Assembly (NCBI GenBank): GCA_015179045.1
Contig: WHUZ01000058.1
Coordinates: forward strand, 352,318-416,317
DNA: 64,000 bases
DNA from: Kalaharituber pfeilii
Taxonomy: Eukaryota; Ascomycota; Pezizomycetes; Pezizales; Pezizaceae
Direction: 5' to 3'
In this document: positions 33,198-44,834 of the stretch, piece by piece
Position numbering within the stretch: the first letter of the stretch is position 1
Layout of the letters: every line of letters starts with the position of its first letter
Program-made: the position numbers and the translations under genes
Notes under the pieces: generated by a model
The model's database searches: none
What the model was told of the DNA's origin: nothing
Seen by the model: only the letters and a program-made list of their open reading frames with translations

Positions 33198-33907
33198 TAA
33201 CTTCTCCTCATCTGCTTGGATTCGGAGCGGCCATCTTGGCAATCCGGAAGGCAGGCAGAGCGGGAAAGGGAAAGGCAGAGGATGTCAGAGGTGTAGTAGA
33301 CAAGATAGCCAAGAGGTGCAGAAGTGGGGGCACACAAAGCAGATGTGGGTCAAGGCTCACATTGGGATCGTGGGCAATGAGAAAGTAGATATGAAGGCGA
33401 AAGAGAGAACGGTAAAGAGAGGGACAGGGGTGGCCACCGGGAGTAGAGTGCGCCAGAGAATCAGAAAGTGGAGAAAGGAGAGGAGGGAGGTAGAGGGATA
33501 GGGAGGGGGAAAGGTGACAGAGTGGGAAAGGACAGCAACATCCAATTTCACAGCCATGCGATTGGAGAAGGGGAAGTGCAGGGCGTGGTTAAAGAAGCTG
33601 GGGGCGGTGGAGTCAGACAAGTGCAGGTGCGGGGAAGTGCAGACAGTGGAGCACCTCGCTTTTAGGTGCAGGGTTTAGGGAGTGGAGGGACATGGAAAAG
33701 AACTGGCAGAGAACGGGGAGGAGTGGGATGAGTTGGAGAGGTTCTTTTTCGGAATTAAGTTTATAAAAGCGGGGAGTAAGTGAGTGGGGATCGTGTATCT
33801 AGAATTTTTGTAAGCATGTCTCCGGGCTTTGAGGGTTCGCCCAGTGACCCCGCCATGGCTGCGTGCTACAAGCGGGGTTACGTGATTAGAAAAAAAAAAA
33901 AAAGAAA
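33198..33907 (+). mobile_element. LINE family B 3' end (710 bp) with RNase H and zinc knuckle
   Basis: Flanked by ATGTGTTGAG at 33188-33197 and 33908-33917. Encodes AILAIRKAGRAGKGKAEDVR, then VKAHIGIVGNEKVDMKAKE (end of RNase H), and SDKCRCGEVQTVEHLAFRC (Cys/His knuckle), with frameshifts. The 3' UTR contains CTCCGGGCTTTGAGGGT and the family B tail ACAAGCGGGGTTACGTGATT, then poly(A). This ties the short B tails elsewhere to an autonomous-type LINE. Confidence 0.85.
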
Positions 33908-34133
33908 ATGTGTTGAGCAAATTTGTCATACGGAAAGACAAATCTATGGTACTGAGATTAAAGATCAAACTGTAGAGATTATGCTGATTTCTGATTGCTA
34001 CCGCTGTGTTAGTTCTGAGGTTATGGTAATTTCAAGTTGAAAGAGGGAAACTCCAGAACATGAGTTCCCATCCCAAGGTCTCTATCGTAGGGTATGGAGT
34101 GCCAAGGGACCGACGGGCATGAGCCTCTAGGTA

Positions 34134-34342
34134 CTCGTTACTGGCATTTAGTGATGCAGGTGGGGCTGTCATTGCCGTGCGAGAAAAGTCTACCGGATCG
34201 GGGATGGATATTGCTGCTGACGGGTATTTCCCATAATTTTGCTCCCAAAGTCAGATACAGACCTCAGCCTCACCCGTTTCACAGCCCGCTCGCACGGCCT
34301 ATAACTTGGCCCCAACCTGCATCACTAAATGCTGGTAACGAG
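34134..34342. mobile_element. TA-flanked foldback MITE (209 bp)
   Basis: Ends CTCGTTACTGGCATTTAGTG.../...CACTAAATGCTGGTAACGAG; arms of about 37 bp extend imperfectly to about 60 bp (GCCGTGCGAG on both sides). TA at 34132-34133 and 34343-34344. Confidence 0.85.
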
Positions 34343-34344
34343 TA

Positions 34345-35936
34345 CTCTGCGAGTTGCTGTACAGTACTACCTACAGTACTTGCTCGCAATGGGGAAGATC
34401 GTGCGGCGGGGGCTGAGGCAGGGCTTGCGATACTTACGACCGAGGTTAGGGGCTTTGGTGCTGTCACGGAGGAGTAAATTGCACCCTCGCGACTACTAGG
34501 ATCTTTTCTGGTGAGTTTGGACATACTTTTTCAGCCGCTTGCATACATGCTCCCTGAGAGGCCCTACTCGGTTATTACCATCACTACCTCTTCCAATCTT
34601 CCAACTTTCCAGTTGCCCACCCATAACAACACCTTGCGGAATTGCCTGTTCTTCATTGAATCGCCTGCTGAATCACCTGCTGAATCGTCTGCTGAACCCC
34701 CCTGTCGAGTCGCTTACCGAATCATTTGTAGAAACTACATGCCGAAGTTGTTTGCTGAAGTTCTTAACTCATCTACTAAGCTGCTAAGCTAGTCAGCTCA
34801 CATCTTGAATTGCTTGCTGAGCCCTTCGCTGAACTGTATAGTGTAGTCCTCCTACTCACTTACTAAGCCATCCACCTTAGCATTCCTCAAGTAGCAAATT
34901 TAGTAGAGTACAGCTCGAAAACCTATAATTTATAATAAATTATTAATATTAATATAATAGTGCCAATGGATTAATAGTGACTCTTACCTTGCATTGTCAA
35001 GTTGCGGAGTTGAGAATGGGCGGGGAGCTAGTTTTAAGATAGCTTTATCGTCGGTTCAGGAGAATATCATAGTAGTCAAGCTATCTTTATTTCGATTAGC
35101 GTGCTGGCAAAACTTGCTGAAGTTGGCAGAGATTTTGCACAGTTTTATTAAATATGCTGATTAGTACGTACTTTTAGAGGTCATCGCTACAAAGTATAGA
35201 ATTCCATTGGTTAATATGAGAGGAGGCTCGAGTTGAATTCAAATCGGTTTCCTCTCAGTACCATATAGAAGAAGATAGACTTACATATTCAGGGATTGGG
35301 CTGCCTAGATTGAAAGGTAAAGTCAAAACCGCCGAACGTTTTGCTTGGGAAATTAGGATCAACTACCACAATATATGAACCCACAAGATCAACATTCATC
35401 AGTTTGCGGGTAGTTTAGGTGAACCAGTAGACGGAAAAATTGGTTGTATGCATACTACTGGATGTAAGTAACATATTCCAAATATATGTGATTAGTCAAG
35501 AACAGGTACATAAGCTTCTAAATTGCTCTTGAGCAACTTTGCCTATTTAGCGGATTTCATCAGTTAAATATCGCTACAGAGTCTGCTACCGAATCTTTAC
35601 CGCAGACTCTTCTTCTCTATTCTTAACTACAAATTGAACTCAGTCCCAGCTCCTCAGAGATAGTTAGCATCCTTCGCTTGAGTTGCATATATTCTGCGGA
35701 GTTCTTCCGCATGCTTCGCATATTCTTGGGAGGGCACTACATTCCACTTCGGGCACTACACTATGCTTTTCGCAAATTGTCTAGTTCAATCCCTAGGAGA
35801 TACTTCTGTTTATTGGTGGGTTATGTCCAGTGTTATTTTCATCCATACACTGCACTTGCGCTCCATTTCTTTCATTGGCTGGTTCGGTTTGTGCTGCTGC
35901 GGTATCCCCTTGTTTAAATAGTTGGGTAGGAGATTT
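34345..35936. other. Mostly featureless region with a short repeat tract
   Basis: Around 34,655-34,700 there are imperfect 15-bp units (GAATCACCTGCTGAATCGTC). AT-rich DNA at 34,915-34,970. No supported gene. Confidence 0.4.
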
Positions 35937-35991
35937 TTTTTTTTTTTCTTTTTATATCATTGATCGCTTGCCGCCCGAGGGGCTATGGCGA
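35937..35991 (-). mobile_element. LINE family A tail (55 bp)
   Basis: Flanked by TGGGTAGGAGATTT at 35923-35936 and 35992-36005, an exact 14-bp duplication around a tail-only insertion. Outer stem ATCGC/GCGAT; loop CTC. Confidence 0.92.
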
Positions 35992-36635
35992 TGGGTAGGA
36001 GATTTGGGGGATTGGATGTTGTTTCAATGGCGAAGATTTAATGAAGTTGTGAGAACGAGTCAATGAGAATGTTGAATAGTCTAAAACGGGTAGTGTTTTG
36101 TTAATGGAATAGGAGGTCAATAATTTGTTTCCAGTCGGTATGGTCTCTTCTCTCCTGGTTATTTTACTATTAATGATCGGGGGTGTCGGGACCCGCAGCC
36201 GCCTGATTCTGTAGTGAGAAAAGGAGGAGTTGGATTTATGCAGTATTGGATTTATTCAAGCTACAAGGGCAGACGAGGCATCCAGGCGGTGATGTCGATG
36301 AACGTAGTCTAATGGTAGTGATGACAGTATCTACTAGCGGCTTTTATCTTGGCTTCTATCAAGGGACTTTTACATTATGCTAACTTACCACTAGAAACCG
36401 CACTGCCTCAATATGCTTGGTATCTGTGAAACCTCGGAATTTATACGAGTGTCTAGGGGGAATGATGCTGCTCGCAATTGCGGACGGATATGGATAAGAT
36501 TTTTTCGGGGGCCGCAACCAAGATATTTCAATTAATTAAGGCAACCAACGTGCCTTACTCCTTTTTTACTTCCTTTTCCCCCCTTTGCCTCGCAGAGAAC
36601 GATGTGAGAAACACTGGTTATATGAATAGATTCTC

Positions 36636-36725
36636 TCCCTTTTTTTGTTTATATCAGTGATCGCATGCCGCCCTTGCAGCTACGGCGATATTAAGTACAT
36701 AAGAGATAGAGGAACAAAAGCTGGA
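36636..36725 (-). mobile_element. Worn LINE family A tail
   Basis: T-rich start, ATATCAGTGATCGCATGCCG, then a diverged inner stem and CGGCGATATTAAGTACATAAG of the 3' UTR. No duplication could be set. Confidence 0.6.
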
Positions 36726-39595
36726 AAATAAAGAAATGTAAGACACTGCTCGTCCCTGGGGATGGATAAATAGCTCCGCCGTGAATAGAGTCGAGTACAG
36801 CAGTGTCGAACCGTTTCACAAGGAAACATCTACATAATGTGGGTATGGTTGTTTTCAACAGTGCCTCACGCGGGAAATAAGTACTTGTGTGCAAGATCAA
36901 CAACCGTGCTCTAAAGTGTATCTAATCTTGCATATAGGTGAATATTGGAGGAATTGAGATGATATCAGAGGAACAGCAGAGTTCTCTGCCATTACAAAGC
37001 TGATCCACTTTGATAATGGACCCATCTATCGGTTCCGACCCCCACATTATATGTTCACTGCGCTCACATGTATCACAAAAGGTAGTGAATATGGAGTTGC
37101 ACTCAAAGCTAGTTTTTCTATGATATAAGAATTCATACCAGAGACCCATCATGTATCCTTCTTTCTCCAGATGAGATTTTTAGGCGATATCTTGACACAC
37201 AGGGATATTCGGAATCCTCCGCTGTCCCGAATGCCATTTTAGTGCTCCTGTTCTTGCCATATAGGGTAGTTAGCTGACCCATAAATCCCACTTCATCAAA
37301 CTAATGGATTCCGGATATCTCTACTCGTAACGATAAAACATGGAAATTGCATTGGAGAAAGTGAGATAGTTGAAACACCTCTGGTAAATAAATCATCTTG
37401 GAAATTCCCGGATCAAGTAAAAATAATTGTGAGCACAAAACAAAACTCTTGGACATTACCGAATGGACGTGTTCGTTAGCAATTTTTATAATCTATTAGC
37501 TACGTGAAAGTCAGCGATGTTGTTGTTGTTTATATTCGTACTTACCATGTCCCTAGCGAGAAGGGCTTCGGCTGCTGAATGAAGAGATAGGATTCAGCAT
37601 GGCCTATCTGAAAGGAAGTTACCAAAGCTAGTCTCAGCTTCCCCCGCACCTTCGTTAACGCTGCCCCTGGTTTTCTAGGACCCAGTGTGCTGCCGTTTAC
37701 GTGTGTACACCTTGCACTTGTTTCTTGCTCCGTCCTCCGGAAGGTTCTTTATCATTCCCAACCAGGTTCTCTAGGGGCAACCCATTATTTCAACACCGAC
37801 CGCTACTTTTGGTAATATCTTGAGCCCACTTCCGGATTTCATAACGCAACTTTCCTGTGGGTCCAAATGGCTCTCAAACAAGCTCTAACGTAGATAAAGC
37901 ATGTGAGAGTATAAAAAATTCAATTCCCCGCTCCTTATTTGACACACCAGGGGGGTACGAATAGTATATACCAAAGTAGGTTCTGGAAACCTTTTGAGGC
38001 ACTACATGTGACTGAATTCACCTGCGGTCTTGAGGATATGAATTTATATTCCCTTGTATGTTATCTTGAGATGTGGGAAGCTCTATGACCATTGGATCAA
38101 TATACTAAGGAGAGTGCTTTCGCTTGTAAGGAATACATTTTGAAAGAGAGATAGGATGGATTTGGGAATAGAGATATGAAGCGACTATACTGGAAATGAA
38201 CACCGCGCGTCTAGCGCATCATAGTAGACGCCTCTATGACTCGCTTTCTACTTGCTTACTCTTTCCGGTGTCTTAGAGGGTTGCACCCCTCCACTGATAT
38301 CCCTGATCTCGAGCATGCAGCATTGTTTTTTAATAGATCAAGCGTTCATTTCTTGCAACGCCAGCCACCTAGCAAGGAAAGGCTAACACGAGCGCGAAAA
38401 GAGCGTTTACTGCATAACTGTCCTCTACGCCGCCTTGCATGCCGACAGCCTCCGCCCACTGCACTCTCATGCCAAGCCCCTCGTGACGGCAAGAGGAGTG
38501 CAGGGACTTAGCTACCAGCGACTATCTCCGACAGCGTCTCCACCTCTCCTTCCACCTCCGCCCATACCACTTCTCATATCTTGATATAGAATAACGGAAT
38601 TTAAACGGTGAATTGAGCCCTTAATGACGGCAACAGCATATGACAGCGACTGACATGGCTCTCAACTCCACCTTTTTGGCCACCTCCACCTCTTTGGCAA
38701 CCTCCGTCTCTCTGGGCACCTCCACCGTACCTCTACCGTCGCCTTCGAATAGTACTCTCGGCAGCTAGGCAGCCGTGAATACCAGTATATTTCCGAGTAT
38801 TTCTAGTGCTTCCAATGCAATGAATCTATAAGTCTAATCTATCGTATGGCTAATCAAATGCGGAGAATATAGATATTATGAATCTGCAAATGGACAGGTG
38901 AAGAACCCAAATATTCAACCTCTAGATGAGAGTTGAAGGGTAGGGTACACTTGTAAATGTGCAGGACGTCAAGGAACTGAACGCGCTGAGAGCGTTAGAT
39001 CAATATAATAAAATGTCGCAGGCAGGACCTACGTTTCATGATGGATTATCCTGAACTGGTGAACTGTGACAGGTAAATAGTGAATGGTCTGGACTCTCCA
39101 ATTGTTAAAAAAGTAATGGTACGAATTGAGGGCAAGATTCTGATAAGGAGTTAACTCACAATGCACAAACGTGTGGAGATAATGGTTTCAACTTTAATTA
39201 TTCAGGGTAAGCCAACAGTTACCAATTCTAGACACGGACAAAATTTGGTATGAGGATTCACAACAATTCCCCCCGCTCTCACTAAGCCAAAATAACCACC
39301 ACGGCGTTGGAAAACAGAGTCACGCACAACTATGCAAAGCACCCGCAAATAAGACAATGTTCTGGTGACGAAACAATACTTGGTATAAAATGCTAACCTG
39401 AGACTTTAGAACACATAGTTTATTTTGACTTCCATTTCGATTTCACTTTTGACAGCTCTTTGGCCTTCTGTTCCGAAGATGAAAGGAACAAATGATACTT
39501 AACATACCGGTGTGTTTGGCTGAAGGCTATCGAAGAACCTTTGCAAGAAAACCGGGAGCGGACAAAATATAAAATAGGTTGAACTCAATTATGTT
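36726..39595. other. Long region without supported genes
   Basis: Several short open frames exist (for example 36,922-37,152 minus and 38,236-38,511 plus), but none shows a family signature, splice structure or conserved composition. No repeats recognised. Confidence 0.35.
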
Positions 39596-40761
39596 GAATC
39601 AATGAAGAACCTGGAATGGGCAATGGCCACCATTGTCGACAGGATGGCCAAATGCGGATTTTACGCCCATAGGGGTGCATCATTAGAAGTTACACTACAT
39701 TCTGACCTAACAACAGAGGCTTTCAAATGCAAACTGGATTCCGCTTTAAATGAACTCTATGCAGCACTCTCAGCCTTTACAGTTGAAGTTCAAACATATT
39801 GTGATGGCTCAGGATTATATAGGAAATTTGATTCCAATTATGATTTCGAGTCCACTAGTAACTTTTTTTTTTTTTATTTCACGTGACCCCGCTTGTAGCT
39901 GTTCGCCATGGCAGGGCCCACTAGTAACTAAATTTAGGGCTAATCGAATTGTTTCATGAATTTTGAATTAAGAATGAAAGCATATCTTGATGATATATCC
40001 AACAAGGGAAAGGTCGTACATGTGCACCCATACGGAGCTACAATGAAAAGGGTTATATGTGAGAATATTAGTCGATTGACAAGCCTTGTATAATTATATT
40101 TTTGTAATGAAAGTAGAAAATTCCAACCTGCTTCAGAAGATAGAACACTGCTTGAATGACATAAAAAGTGAAATAGAAACTCTCGTGAGAATAGAACCTT
40201 TGTCTAGGCTAGATGGTCAGTGCATGATTGTATTCTCAGCTATACGATATTGCAATTGATACTAATTTCTAAAACAGAAATTTCTACTGGTGTCAGGAAT
40301 ATGGACGAAACGTTATCCAGGCATTGTACGTTAGCCTAGTGTAGACTCGTGATATATGGCATTCCATGGTTAATATGAAGCCAGTACTACATCAATATCA
40401 AACAACTGTTTAGACATCCCCATATTCAGAAGTAGAGCAGCTCAAGGCCGACTACCTATACAGACGAGTTTAAGCTTCACCTATAAGAGGGAGTGACATA
40501 TCACATGATGGCAACTGTTTTGACCTGCTAGAGGCTGTTCGAAGTTTCCTATCTGATGTTGTCCCACAGAAGGTGTGCCTGATTCAAGGTGCTGCTGTGT
40601 CAGAAATGTCAACATTCAGTCATCATCTTGCACACCTGCTATGGTCTGAGTACGACAGCATTCCCAATAAAGCAACTGCTGAGATTCCTTTATTCATTTC
40701 ACTATTCAAGGTGTACACACCAGGAATGACTCAAGATTTAATAGCTGCTTTCTTTTCCTAA
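39570..40761 (+). pseudogene. Decayed NACHT/NLR-type STAND protein
   Basis: Three stretches in order. 39,580-39,860 gives LEWAMATIVDRMAKCGFYA and LNELYAALSAFTVEVQTYC, like the region preceding NACHT in fungal NLRs. 40,110-40,215 gives LLQKIEHCLNDIKSEIETL. 40,514-40,760 gives FDLLEAVRSFLSDVV, VCLIQGAAVSEMSTFSHHLA, LLWSEYDSIPNKA and AEIPLFISLFKVYTPG, matching the NACHT layout (P-loop, helix, then IPLFI). The P-loop has lost its lysine: GAAVSEMS instead of GxxGxGKS/T. Stops and frame changes separate the parts and a LINE B tail sits at 39864-39917. Family call is by motif order; no repeat domain (WD, ankyrin, TPR) follows. Confidence 0.55.
39864..39917 (-). mobile_element. LINE family B tail (54 bp)
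   Basis: Flanked by CCACTAGTAACT at 39852-39863 and 39918-39929; inserted in the NLR relic. Confidence 0.9.
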
Positions 40762-41442
40762 CAAGTTTCTGACGACAACAATCGAGCTACCTGTCCAACA
40801 ATGTTACCTGTGCTGGGTGTCATAGCGTAAAAGTTTATCGTCTGATGCAGTCCGAGAGCCGCAGTCAGAATGTGACTGCCCCGAGAGGTTCTGAAGTAGT
40901 TCAATTTCTATATGGTCAAACTCCATTCTTTGTATCTAGTAAATACCCGTCCTATAGTCTTTTCTTTGTCCGCGCTCTCTAGAGTGCATTGGCTTTTTTT
41001 TTAAAAGTGGCATGACTTTCTTGTGGCCCATAGTTAGCCTCATAATGCGGCCAACTACATGAGGTGTGGTGATTTGGTACAGTAGCACCTCTATTGCTAC
41101 TTTATCTATCTTGGCGTGTATTCTGAGGTGAGATGGAGCACGTTCCAATTGCACTTTTGCCCTCCGTTCCCGCCTCTCGCAGCGACTCAACTCTATAGAA
41201 TAAGCTGCTGAGTTTGCTCAGATAATTCTGAGCTGCGTAATAGTGTAAATTGTGACGTAGAGATTCCCTTGGCTGCAGCGTTCCTCTCAAGTGGTAATCT
41301 CGAGTATCGAAAGAAAGGTACTATGAAGTGTTACGTAGAGTTTAGCTCAATTTGAAATATAAATGTGGGAGTAATTTTAGCACCTCAGTTGGTATTCATT
41401 GCACAATGTCATGGTATAGTATACAGAGATATACCTACCTTT

Positions 41443-41565
41443 TTTTTTTTTTTTTTTTTTTCATCATTCCTCGCATGCCGCCCTATGGGCTGGGAGCCTG
41501 TATGCGGGGTTACGTGAATTTTTTTTTTTAAGAAAAAAACCCTACGGGCTATGGCGAGGATTTAC
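41443..41565 (-). mobile_element. LINE family A tail containing a LINE B tail
   Basis: T-run, CCTCGCATGCCGCCCTATGG, then an insert, then CCCTACGGGCTATGGCGAGG. The flanks TATACCTAC and TTTACCTGC are a worn duplication. Confidence 0.7.
41491..41539 (+). mobile_element. LINE family B tail nested in a family A tail
   Basis: GCCTGTATGCGGGGTTACGT plus a mixed T/A run, flanked by CCCTATGGGCT and CCCTACGGGCT (one mismatch), which is the family A inner stem duplicated. Confidence 0.7.
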
Positions 41566-41721
41566 CTGCTTTGTCACGCGTGGCGGCGGGCTGGTGCTGC
41601 TAAGGGATACGGCTGGTTCAGGGTAACAGTAGTTTCGCAAGCGCTGAGCGGCAGAGGCTTGACAGGAGAGGCTTGCAGGTAGCAGTTCAGCGGTTCCAGT
41701 TCAGCGGCGATGGCAGGCTAT

Positions 41722-42043
41722 TAGTGGGCGGCACGAGCCGAGGCTGCCGAGCCAGCTCGACCTTGTACGAGCTAGCTCGAGCTCAAACGAGCCAAGATCA
41801 TGCTAGTGTTTTTCTTGACAGCTCGCTAAAATGCTTAGCCAGTGCAGGATTTCATAAACTGTAAATACCTAATATAGTAATAATTAGAGACTTGGAGCTC
41901 ATTCTGACCTACCAGCAACTTCGGAATGCACAATTTAGCTAATAGTAGTGAGAAAGATGAAAATTTAGCTTAGTTTAGTTTAATTTGTCAATATTATGTA
42001 TATAATCAATCCAGGCTCGAGCTAGCTCGTGCCGCTCAGGCTG
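41722..42043. mobile_element. hAT MITE, second copy of the GAGCTC family (322 bp)
   Basis: Core nearly identical to 12283-12665. Left end TAGTGGGCGGCACGAGCC; the right end is changed after GCCGCTCA. AGGCTAT at 41715-41721 and 42044-42050 is the remaining duplication. Confidence 0.85.
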
Positions 42044-42289
42044 AGGCTATGGTGAAAAGGCAGAGAAGAACAGATGGACTGCGAGGAACCATATAGGTCT
42101 ATTAAGAAGACAAGACAAAAGACAAGAGAAGGAACTATTTACATGAGGGCTAGATAGAGCCTATATATACATGATAGGTTCATTAGCTAAGAAACATAAT
42201 ACAAAGGTAGAAGCAGCGACGAGGGCAGTAGTAAGAACAGAGTGGTGAAGGCAGAGTTTTCACTATAGCACTACTTTAGCAGGCAGATA

Positions 42290-42370
42290 GGCTATACTGG
42301 CAGGCGGACTATACTAGCAGGCGGGCTGTACTGGCAGGCGGGCTATACTGGCAGGCGGGCGATACTGGCA
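42290..42370. repeat. Minisatellite, about five 17-18-bp units
   Basis: GGCTATACTGGCAGGCG repeated with small changes (GGACTATACTAGCAGGCG, GGGCTGTACTGGCAGGCG and so on), inside the solo LTR. Confidence 0.85.
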
Positions 42371-43384
42371 GCTTGCTAGCTACCTATAGCTAGCCGGTTC
42401 TATGAGCTTGCCGGTTGTTGGCGGGAGGCGGTCATGGCTTGCCGGCGGTTGTGGCTTAGTGTGCGGAGACTGTAGGGCGTGGGCTGTGACATGCTTAGGC
42501 AATAGGGAACCTATGCTCATCAAATTAGGTACAGGGGTGCAGGAGTAATGATGCACTCAATTATGCATCACTATATGCCTAAGACTATATATCAAGCTTA
42601 GTACTAATATGAGTATTGTGGCAGAAGTAGTTACTAAAAATATTTGGAAATGGCAGTAATATACCTATTGTAGTGATTTGGCAGTAGTCAGTAATGAGTT
42701 GCACATCGCAATGGCACTATGTTCTGGGCGGTTTAATACTAGGAGGGGCTGTGTGCTAGCAGGCAGTAACTGGCTTATCAAATATACCAATAGCAATAGC
42801 ACGTTAGCCTACTCAAAGCTGGTAGCACTAGCATACCTAGTAGTACTTACGCTCAGGTATTGTGATCCAAGTGAGCCAGCCTAGTCATGAATCGGCCGTT
42901 CTACTGAAGAATCATCATATTTGTGAACAATGTTTATCGGCAGGCCGCAACATTAACATCTATTCAGGTAATATTATAGCAAAAATATATATGCCAAGAC
43001 GTCTATTGCAATATAACTCTGGCAGGACCAATACCACAATTGTGTAACCAGGTGGGGTGTTGCATACAGTGGGTGTGTACATGCGTGTTAGTACTTGAGG
43101 GGGCAATTTTGTAGAGTAGAGAGCTGATACAACTGAAGATACTATAGATATAGCTTTTTCACATTTTTGCTTAACATTCCGAGTCAGCACTGTCAATTTA
43201 GTACAGAATTAATTTGTACCACATATCATGAAATCTGTGAGTTATTAACTACTAAAACGGGAAACTCGGTATTGGTGAAGAGAAGCCTGCTCGTTACGCC
43301 TAACCTCGCAATACTGGAGATTGAACACAATAACACCTTCCGGCTGCTACACATTTTAACTATGAGTATAAATGACACTTAAGT

Positions 43385-43625
43385 GGGCTCAAATTGAAGC
43401 TAGAGCATCAGAGAATATATCTCACAATCCTTCGCATATTTTCGATGTCCATTTTTAGCACTTTTTTTTTTTTTTATATATCAGTGATCGCGTGCCGCCC
43501 TCATTTTTGCATGTAAGTAATGACCTATTTAGTACACACAAAATTATATGCTGGACATTCTGTGAGTTGCCATGTGTTAACAATCCTACCCTGAGGCTTT
43601 GTTGAGGTTGATGTATACTCTGTTG
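43385..43625 (-). repeat. Dispersed repeat R2, inverted copy
   Basis: The reverse complement matches 44,835-45,060 over about 220 bp (for example ACATGGCAACTCA, ATGTCCAGCATAT, AAATAGGTCATTACTT). A LINE A tail at 43460-43500 interrupts it. Confidence 0.7.
43460..43500 (-). mobile_element. Very short LINE family A tail (about 41 bp)
   Basis: T-run, then ATATCAGTGATCGCGTGCCG, cut off within the inner stem. It lies inside the R2 repeat copy. Confidence 0.75.
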
Positions 43626-43636
43626 CAAACGCAGCG

Positions 43637-43803
43637 GTAGGGCGGGCGGTCGTGCATGAGCGCGCGCATTTGGTATGATGCGGCGCATGCCATATGCGGC
43701 AGCCAAATGGCGTCGCCGTCGCACAAATGGAGAGGTAGTGAGAACCGCTAGTCAAGGCTCTTTTTGAGATGGTGGACGGTAATTCTCTGCGTTTACCACA
43801 TCC
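43637..43803. repeat. Direct repeat R3, copy 1
   Basis: GTAGGGCGGGCGG, GGCGTCGCCGTCGC, GAACCGCTAGTCAAG and GGTAATTCTCTGCGTTT occur in the same order at 44,200-44,332 with substitutions and length changes. Confidence 0.65.
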
Positions 43804-44199
43804 GTGGCGGTTGACTATGATAGTGAGAAAACAATTACTGGTTCGATGCTAACTTATCTTGCCGCACCCAATGGAATAATTTACCAACTACTTGTACGCG
43901 GCACAACCGCACTTAGGAACAATGTGGCAAAGATCCCGGTATGTCCAAGTAGCCGGAAAGGCGAAGCCGCCAAAAATGGCAAAAGGCGACGCTGCAAGGC
44001 AGTGAAAAATGATGTGTCGTATCGAATCCTTGGCTGACATCCCTGGCTGGAAGCTCTGGCTGAAAGCTTAAGGGTCATGCGGCAAGCTGTAAGCTGCACC
44101 ATGGAACAATCCACGACGGTCAGGGGTGGCGGCAGACTCGTAGCAACCCGAAGAATTTGCCTCTAGAGAGGAGACAGATTGTTAAGGCTCACCGCAATT

Positions 44200-44332
44200 G
44201 TAGGGCGGACGGACCAGCCAGAAGGCGTCGCCGTCGCGCAGTGCTATATGAGCTACGCAGAGGACTAGCGAGAATCGCTAGTCAAGTGTTGTCATTTTGG
44301 CGGACAGTAATTCTCTGCCTTTGCCACATCAG
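44200..44332. repeat. Direct repeat R3, copy 2
   Basis: GTAGGGCGGACGG, GGCGTCGCCGTCGC, GAATCGCTAGTCAAG and CAGTAATTCTCTGCCTTT match copy 1, about 530 bp away in direct orientation. Confidence 0.65.
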
Positions 44333-44834
44333 TTACACCGTCGTAAAAAGGTATAGCAAGTTTGATCATACTCAGACTAATGTGTAGAGATTGGGATGGC
44401 CATATTGAAGTATGTGGGTATCAAAAGAAATACTGAGATATCATGCTTTTTTTTTTTAGAGACACTCTATCGGTAAATCTATAAAATAGAGATTCATGTA
44501 CAATAAGGTATTTTCTAAACTGCTGGCAGCACTAGCCAATGAATTTCAGCCATTAGGCACTATCATGTACATGTTACGTTGAGCTTACTAACAATACTCA
44601 CCAGCTGTCTGCATAGCTGAATGGCACTTGCAACTATAGAGTCCATTACTGCTGTCACTGATTTCATACAGATATTATTATTTTATAGCTTCAAAGGGTC
44701 TCTACAATGTTTTTCAACTGCACAATATCCCAGTTTTTTATGCATATCCATGAGCGAAATGTATGCTTCCTTATGACAGTGTTATTCTCTACATACTAGC
44801 CTGAGCACAGCCAAACTAGCTATCTCTTCTCATA

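Larger units (their letters stand above)
41572..42491. mobile_element. Solo LTR with nested hAT MITE
   Basis: Starts TGTCACGCG and ends GGCTGTGACA (TG...CA with TGTCAC/GTGACA ends), flanked by TGCTT at 41567-41571 and 42492-42496. Net length without the MITE is about 590 bp. Contains a 17-18-bp tandem array at 42,290-42,370. No internal retroelement sequence adjoins it. Orientation unknown. Confidence 0.75.
41370..42710. repeat. Dispersed repeat R1 (copy 1), interrupted by a LINE tail and a solo LTR
   Basis: GGGAGTAATTTTAGCACCTC near 41,372 and, after the insertions, GGCAATAGGGAACC...TGATATGAGTATT-like sequence at 42,497-42,710 match 61,770-62,040 in the same order, where no insertion is present. 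The nature of the repeat is unknown. Confidence 0.6.

Noticed and set aside
36189..36230. TGTCGGGACCCGCAGCC as the start of an LTR
   Set aside because: No matching ...ACA end or duplication was found downstream.
36922..37152. Minus-strand open frame of 76 residues
   Set aside because: No family signature, no splice structure; length is within chance.
38236..38511. Plus-strand open frame of 91 residues
   Set aside because: Arg/Pro-rich mixed composition and no recognisable domain; not defensible as a gene.
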